Shown here in pieces: positions 5,515-8,972 of a stretch of 8,972 nucleotides of DNA. The translations under genes and the position numbers were made by a program. The DNA comes from Acidimicrobiaceae bacterium (GTDB taxonomy: Bacteria > Actinomycetota > Acidimicrobiia > Acidimicrobiales > Palsa-688). The stretch lies in contig PMHU01000290.1 in assembly GCA_003156795.1 (NCBI GenBank), positions 1 to 8,972 of the forward strand. Direction: 5' to 3'. Under the pieces are notes generated by a model. It was not told the DNA's origin. It saw only the letters and a program-made list of their open reading frames with translations, and did not search any database. Positions within the stretch are counted from its first letter, which is position 1. Each line of letters opens with the position of its first letter.

Positions 5515-6837
5515 ATGCGCAGCACTTTCACCAACTTGGCGAACATGTTTCGGGTCCCCGACCTGCGCAACAAGGTCCTGTTCACGCTGCTCATCATCAC
5601 GATCTACCGGGTCGGGGCGAACATCCCGTGCCCGGGCATCGACTTCAGCGCCGTCCAATCACTCGTGGCGTCCTCGAGCAAGGGCGGTGCGCTCGCCCTT
5701 CTGAACTTGTTTTCCGGTGGGGCCCTCACCAAGTTCGCAGTGTTCGGCCTCGGGATCATGCCGTACATCACCAGCTCGATCATCATCCAGCTTCTGATCG
5801 TGGTGATCCCCAAGTTCGAGCAGTGGCGCGAAGAGGGCGCCGTCGGGCAGAAGAAGCTCACCCAGGTGACCCGGTACCTCACGATCGCGTTGGCGGTCAT
5901 GCAGTCGACCGGCCTGGCCTACTTGTTCCACAACGGCGGCGGCGGCCTGCTCGGCAACGGGTCGGGGCTCAACATCGACCTGATCCCCAAGTTTACGATC
6001 CCGCGCATCCTGCTCATCGTCCTCACCATGACGGCCGGCACCGTCGTGGTCATGTGGCTCGGCGAGATCATCACGCAGCGCGGGGTCGGCCAGGGCATGT
6101 CCGTCCTGATCTTCACCAACGTGGTGTCGACCATGCCTTCCGGCGGAGCGGCGGTCAAGGAAGAGGCCGGTCTCGTCAAGTTCGCCATCATCATCGCCTT
6201 GTCACTGGCTCTGCTGGTCGCCATCGTCTTCGTCGAACAGGGCCAGAGGCGGATACCGGTTACGTTTGCCAAACGGGTCGTCGGCCGGCGGATGTACGGA
6301 GGCCAGAGCACTTACATCCCGATGAAGGTGAATACGGGGGGAGTGGTCCCGATCATCTTCGCCAGTTCGGTGCTGTACTTCCCGATCCTGATATCCAACG
6401 TCCTGCCCAGCCACGGCTTCTGGAAGCAGGTCCAGGAGTGGATAAGCGTGCACCTGGCTCAGCCGAACAACTTGTGGTACATCGCCATGTACGGGTTGCT
6501 GATCGTCGGGTTCGCCTACTTCTACGCCGCGGTCACCTTCGACCCGCACCAGCAGGCGGACGTGATTCGAAAGCAGGGTGGCTACATCCCGGGTATCCGA
6601 CCTGGACCCCACACCGAACGCCACTTGCAGAACATCCTCAACCGGGTAACCCTTCCTGGCGCTTTGTGGCTGGCGACCATCGCCCTCATACCCGCGATCA
6701 TGCTGTCGTTGTGGAACATCCAGAACTATCCCTTCGCGGGGACCAGCTTGCTCATTTCGGTCGGGGTGGCCCTCGAAACAATGAAGCAGGTAGACAGTCA
6801 GCTGATGCTCCGTAACTACGAGGGCTTCCTCAAGTAG
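5515..6837 (+). CDS. secY: Protein translocase channel subunit SecY
   Basis: SecY forms the channel of the SecYEG translocon in the cytoplasmic membrane. The product has 440 residues and alternating hydrophobic stretches consistent with the ten membrane helices of the family, the first at about residues 20-37. Family signatures are GLGIMPYITSSIIIQLL (78-94), ITQRGVGQGMSVLIFTNV (186-203), the PMKVNTGGVVPIIFASS segment (269-285), and the cytoplasmic C5 loop KQGGYIPGIRPG (353-364), which contacts SecA and the ribosome. The C-terminal DSQLMLRNYEGFLK is normal. Start ATG 5515 is preceded by GGAGAGAGGA (5501-5510). Being downstream of rplO is the conserved location in bacteria. The 29 nt after it lead to adk. 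Confidence 0.98.
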   Translation: MRSTFTNLANMFRVPDLRNKVLFTLLIITIYRVGANIPCPGIDFSAVQSLVASSSKGGALALLNLFSGGALTKFAVFGLGIMPYITSSIIIQLLIVVIPKFEQWREEGAVGQKKLTQVTRYLTIALAVMQSTGLAYLFHNGGGGLLGNGSGLNIDLIPKFTIPRILLIVLTMTAGTVVVMWLGEIITQRGVGQGMSVLIFTNVVSTMPSGGAAVKEEAGLVKFAIIIALSLALLVAIVFVEQGQRRIPVTFAKRVVGRRMYGGQSTYIPMKVNTGGVVPIIFASSVLYFPILISNVLPSHGFWKQVQEWISVHLAQPNNLWYIAMYGLLIVGFAYFYAAVTFDPHQQADVIRKQGGYIPGIRPGPHTERHLQNILNRVTLPGALWLATIALIPAIMLSLWNIQNYPFAGTSLLISVGVALETMKQVDSQLMLRNYEGFLK

Positions 6838-6853
6838 GTGCCCACCGCCCGGC

Positions 6854-6857
6854 GGAG
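6854..6857 (+). promoter_or_regulatory. Ribosome binding site for the GTG start of adk
   Basis: GGAG lies 9 nt before GTG 6867. Part of it can pair in a short 4-bp hairpin (6845-6848 with 6852-6855), probably too weak to matter. Confidence 0.55.
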
Positions 6858-6866
6858 ATCGGATAG

Positions 6867-7547
6867 GTGAACCCCGGCGCCCGAATTGTCATTCTCGGCA
6901 AGCAGGGAGCGGGCAAGGGCACCCAAGCGGTCAGGCTTTCGCGCCACTACGTGGTGCCGCACGTGTCCACCGGCGACACATTCCGCGCCGCAGTTCGCTC
7001 CGGCTCCGAGTTCGGCCACAAGGCCCGCAAGTTCCTAGACGCGGGGGAACTGGTTCCTGACGAGATCGTGATAGGCATGGTCCGCGAACGGCTGACCAGG
7101 GATGACACCACCCATCGCGGCTTCATCCTCGACGGCTTCCCGCGCACCGTTCCTCAGGCCGAGGACCTGATGCAGCTCCTGCAGCCCACCGGGGTGGACT
7201 TGGTGATCAACATCGAGATCGACACCAGCTCGGTGCTGCGCCGCCTCGCCAGCCGCCGGGTCTGCTCGGATTGCGGCGCCAACTACAGCGTCGGCGACAA
7301 CCCACCGCGAGTCCGGGGTATATGCGACGTGTGCGGTGGCGAGGTCGTCCAGCGCGACGACGACACCGAATCGGCCATTCGCCGCCGTCTCGAGCTCTAC
7401 GAGCGCGAGACGGCGCCGCTGATCGAGTGGTTCGAGGCCCGAGGTCTGCTCGCCACGCTCGAAGGCACGGGCTCGCCCGACGAGGTCACCGACCGCCTGG
7501 TCAGCGAAGTCGACCGGCGCAAGCAGCGCGCCCTGCCCGGCTGCTAG
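6867..7547 (+). CDS. adk: Adenylate kinase, long zinc-lid form
   Basis: Adenylate kinase interconverts ATP, AMP and ADP in the cytoplasm. The 226-residue product starts at GTG 6867; the next residues lead directly into the first beta strand and the P-loop GKQGAGKGT (11-19), leaving little room for another start. Other motifs are the AMP-binding STGDTFRAAV (34-43), LDGFPRT (88-94), and a long LID domain with four cysteines, C133-xx-C136 and C153-xx-C156, the zinc-binding form. Position 13 is Gln where most family members have Pro (GxPGxGKGT). The conserved DDDTESAIRRRLELY block (164-178) closes the lid region. The secY-adk order is the usual one. Its TAG stop is 6 nt before, and in the same frame as, the next gene. 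Confidence 0.96.
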   Translation: MNPGARIVILGKQGAGKGTQAVRLSRHYVVPHVSTGDTFRAAVRSGSEFGHKARKFLDAGELVPDEIVIGMVRERLTRDDTTHRGFILDGFPRTVPQAEDLMQLLQPTGVDLVINIEIDTSSVLRRLASRRVCSDCGANYSVGDNPPRVRGICDVCGGEVVQRDDDTESAIRRRLELYERETAPLIEWFEARGLLATLEGTGSPDEVTDRLVSEVDRRKQRALPGC

Positions 7548-7553
7548 CCGGAG

Positions 7554-8708
7554 GTGGACTTCGAGCTGACCCAGGAGCAGGAAGAGCTGCGCGATGGTGC
7601 CCGCACGTTTCTGCTGCAGGCCTGCCCGCCGGCGGTCGTGCGGCGTTCGTTCGACGCCGAGCCCGGTCAACTGGACCCTCGCTCGAGCGAGTTGTGGCAG
7701 GAAATGGTCCGGCTCGACTGGCCTGCCCTCACCGTCCCGGAGCGCTTCGGCGGCATGGGACTTGGGTTCGTCGAGCTGACATTGGTGGTCGAGGAAGTCG
7801 GGCGGGCGGTCGCCCCCAGCCCGTTCATCGCCACCCTCACACAGTTCGCGCCGATGGTCCGGGAGGCGGGCCCCTCCGAGCAAGCTGGAAAGTTGCTGCA
7901 ATCGGTGGCCGAAGGCGGGTCCACCGGCACGTTGGCCATGGCTGAGGCGTCGGGGCGATGGGAGCCGGAAGCGGTGACGGCCACGGCCCGGCCGGCGGGT
8001 CGCGGCTGGGCGCTCGCGGGCCGCAAGTCCTACGTCCTGGACGGGACGACGGCCGACGAGATCGCGGTCGTGGCTCGAGCCGAGGGCACGGCCGGAACCG
8101 ATGGACTCGGGGTGTTCGTCCTGCCGGGGCCCTCGGTGCCGGCCCGTGCGCTCCGAGTGTCAGACCCGTCGCAGCCGCTCGCCGAGCTGGATCTCGACGG
8201 CCTCGAGGTCCCGCCCGAGCGGGTTCTGATCGAGCCGGGCGACCCGCGGGCCTCGCGGGCCGTCGCCCGCGCCGTGCAAGAGGGGACCGCTGCGATGGCT
8301 GCTAGCGGCATCGGAACGTGCGGGGCCATTTTCGATAGGACCCTTCAATATGCAAAGGACCGCGAGCAATATGGGCGTCCGATCGGGTCGTTCCAAGCTT
8401 TGAAGCATCGGTTGGTGGACATGTATCTGGCCGTCGAGCGAGCCAGGTCGCTGTCCTACTTGGCGGCCCTGACCATCTCCGAAGAGGACGACCGTCGCGA
8501 GATTTCTGCATCCATGGCCAAGGTCGGGGCCGGCGAATGCCAGCGCGCGGTCGTGCAGGAAGGTCTGCAGATGCACGGCGGGATCGGGTTCACGTGGGAG
8601 CACGATCTGCACCTCTACTTGAAGCGGGCCAAGTCGACGGACTTCCTGTTCGGCTCGTCTCTCACGCACCGGGCGTCTGTGGCGCGTCTGCTGGGGTTGG
8701 CGGCGTGA
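7554..8708 (+). CDS. Acyl-CoA dehydrogenase-like protein, probably a non-catalytic partner subunit
   Basis: A 384-residue member of the acyl-CoA dehydrogenase family (flavoproteins that desaturate acyl-CoA in beta-oxidation and sterol side-chain breakdown). The N-terminal helical domain begins MDFELTQEQEELRDGARTFL, with VPERFGGMGLG at 61-71. The middle beta domain has AMAEASGRWEPEA (128-140) and GRKSYVLDG (156-164). The C-terminal domain has YAKDREQYGRPIGSFQALKHR (266-286) and MHGGIGFTWEHD (340-351), which are FAD-site and dimer-contact motifs. At the position of the catalytic Glu of medium-chain enzymes (YEGT) there is Phe366 (LFGSS), and at the alternative isovaleryl-type position there is Gly244 next to Glu243. 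This matches partner subunits of heteromeric FadE enzymes more than a self-sufficient enzyme; substrate unknown. GTG 7554 is chosen from the family N-terminus, although GGAG abuts it. Confidence 0.9.
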   Translation: MDFELTQEQEELRDGARTFLLQACPPAVVRRSFDAEPGQLDPRSSELWQEMVRLDWPALTVPERFGGMGLGFVELTLVVEEVGRAVAPSPFIATLTQFAPMVREAGPSEQAGKLLQSVAEGGSTGTLAMAEASGRWEPEAVTATARPAGRGWALAGRKSYVLDGTTADEIAVVARAEGTAGTDGLGVFVLPGPSVPARALRVSDPSQPLAELDLDGLEVPPERVLIEPGDPRASRAVARAVQEGTAAMAASGIGTCGAIFDRTLQYAKDREQYGRPIGSFQALKHRLVDMYLAVERARSLSYLAALTISEEDDRREISASMAKVGAGECQRAVVQEGLQMHGGIGFTWEHDLHLYLKRAKSTDFLFGSSLTHRASVARLLGLAA

Positions 8709-8972
8709 GGCTCAGCTTCGACGAACCGGTGGAGGAGTTTCGGCGGGAGTTCGCAGCCTGGCTGGCCGACAACCGCCCTTCCGAAGCCGAGATGAAAGCC
8801 GATCCGGCGCTCTCTTCCGGCCACGCCCCAGGATGGGCCAGGCGGTGGACCCGGCGCATGTTCGACGCCGGGTGGCTCGTGCCGGGCTGGCCGGCGGAGC
8901 TCGGTGGTCGCAACGCGTCCCCGACCGAGCAGCTGGTATATCTGGAGGAGATGGCCCGGGCCGGGGGGGCCC
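8705..8972 (+). CDS. Second acyl-CoA dehydrogenase-like gene, N-terminal part (runs off the window)
   Basis: From GTG 8705 the frame is open to the last base, giving 89 codons and one extra base. The start overlaps the previous stop by 4 nt (GTGA, 8705-8708). The protein begins MRLSFDEPVEEFRREFAAWL, the first helix of the acyl-CoA dehydrogenase N-terminal domain. It continues with WARRWTRRMFDAGWLVPGWPAELGG (residues 44-68) and QLVYLEEMARAGG (76-88). The PGWPAE-GG and EEMARAG pieces are typical of the larger FadE-type subunits of mycobacterial sterol-degrading and related enzymes. The FAD site and catalytic residues lie outside the window. It is likely the partner of the upstream dehydrogenase-like gene; this is inferred from coupling and family. 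Confidence 0.85.
   Translation, partial: MRLSFDEPVEEFRREFAAWLADNRPSEAEMKADPALSSGHAPGWARRWTRRMFDAGWLVPGWPAELGGRNASPTEQLVYLEEMARAGGA

Noticed and set aside
5628..6815. 395-codon plus-strand open frame inside secY
   Set aside because: Translation is an Arg/His/Pro-rich out-of-frame shadow of secY with no family features.
6845..6855. Small inverted repeat CCGC/GCGG that could hide the adk ribosome site
   Set aside because: Only 4 bp with a 3-nt loop; expected by chance in such GC-rich DNA.
7548..7553. adk and the dehydrogenase as one split fusion gene (nonsense mutation at TAG)
   Set aside because: Adk is complete at its usual end and the next protein starts with its own family N-terminus, so two separate genes explain the data better.
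7035..7901. 288-codon minus-strand open frame across adk and the dehydrogenase gene
   Set aside because: It spans two well-supported genes on the other strand, a usual shadow effect at high GC; no motif recognised.

Overview
This window is a high-GC, actinobacterial-type ribosomal protein cluster read entirely on the + strand. It holds the downstream part of the S10 cluster and the upstream part of the spc cluster, joined without a visible break. High GC, GTG starts, four-cysteine (zinc-type) S14, the MTMTDPIADM start of S8 and the gene order all fit Actinomycetota. A deep-branching class such as Acidimicrobiia is a reasonable guess, but it is inferred from flavour only and no marker here proves it.

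Layout: rpsC (3' part, 1-408), rplP, rpmC, rpsQ, rplN, rplX, rplE, rpsZ-type S14, rpsH, rplF, rplR, rpsE, rpmD, rplO (to 5433), then secY (5515-6837) and adk (6867-7547). Most genes overlap by 1-4 nt or are a few nt apart, so translational coupling along one long mRNA is likely. The only sizeable gap is the 81 nt before secY, which holds a strong GC hairpin. The products are the 30S and 50S proteins S3, L16, L29, S17, L14, L24, L5, S14, S8, L6, L18, S5, L30 and L15, followed by the SecY translocon channel and adenylate kinase.

After adk the usual actinobacterial continuation (map, infA, rpmJ, rpsM and so on) is not seen. Instead there are two tightly coupled acyl-CoA dehydrogenase-like genes (7554-8708, and 8705 to the window edge). 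The first lacks a glutamate at either of the two usual catalytic-base positions. The pair therefore looks like a heteromeric FadE-type enzyme in which one subunit is catalytic and the other is not. This is the accessory part of the window.

I see no RNA gene, CRISPR array, insertion sequence, phage gene or defence system. The most unusual points are the acyl-CoA dehydrogenase pair attached to the spc cluster, an exact 15-bp tandem duplication in the rplF-rplR spacer beside a missing Shine-Dalgarno site, a half-degraded zinc ribbon in L24, and the secY leader hairpin. No convincing undescribed system was found.
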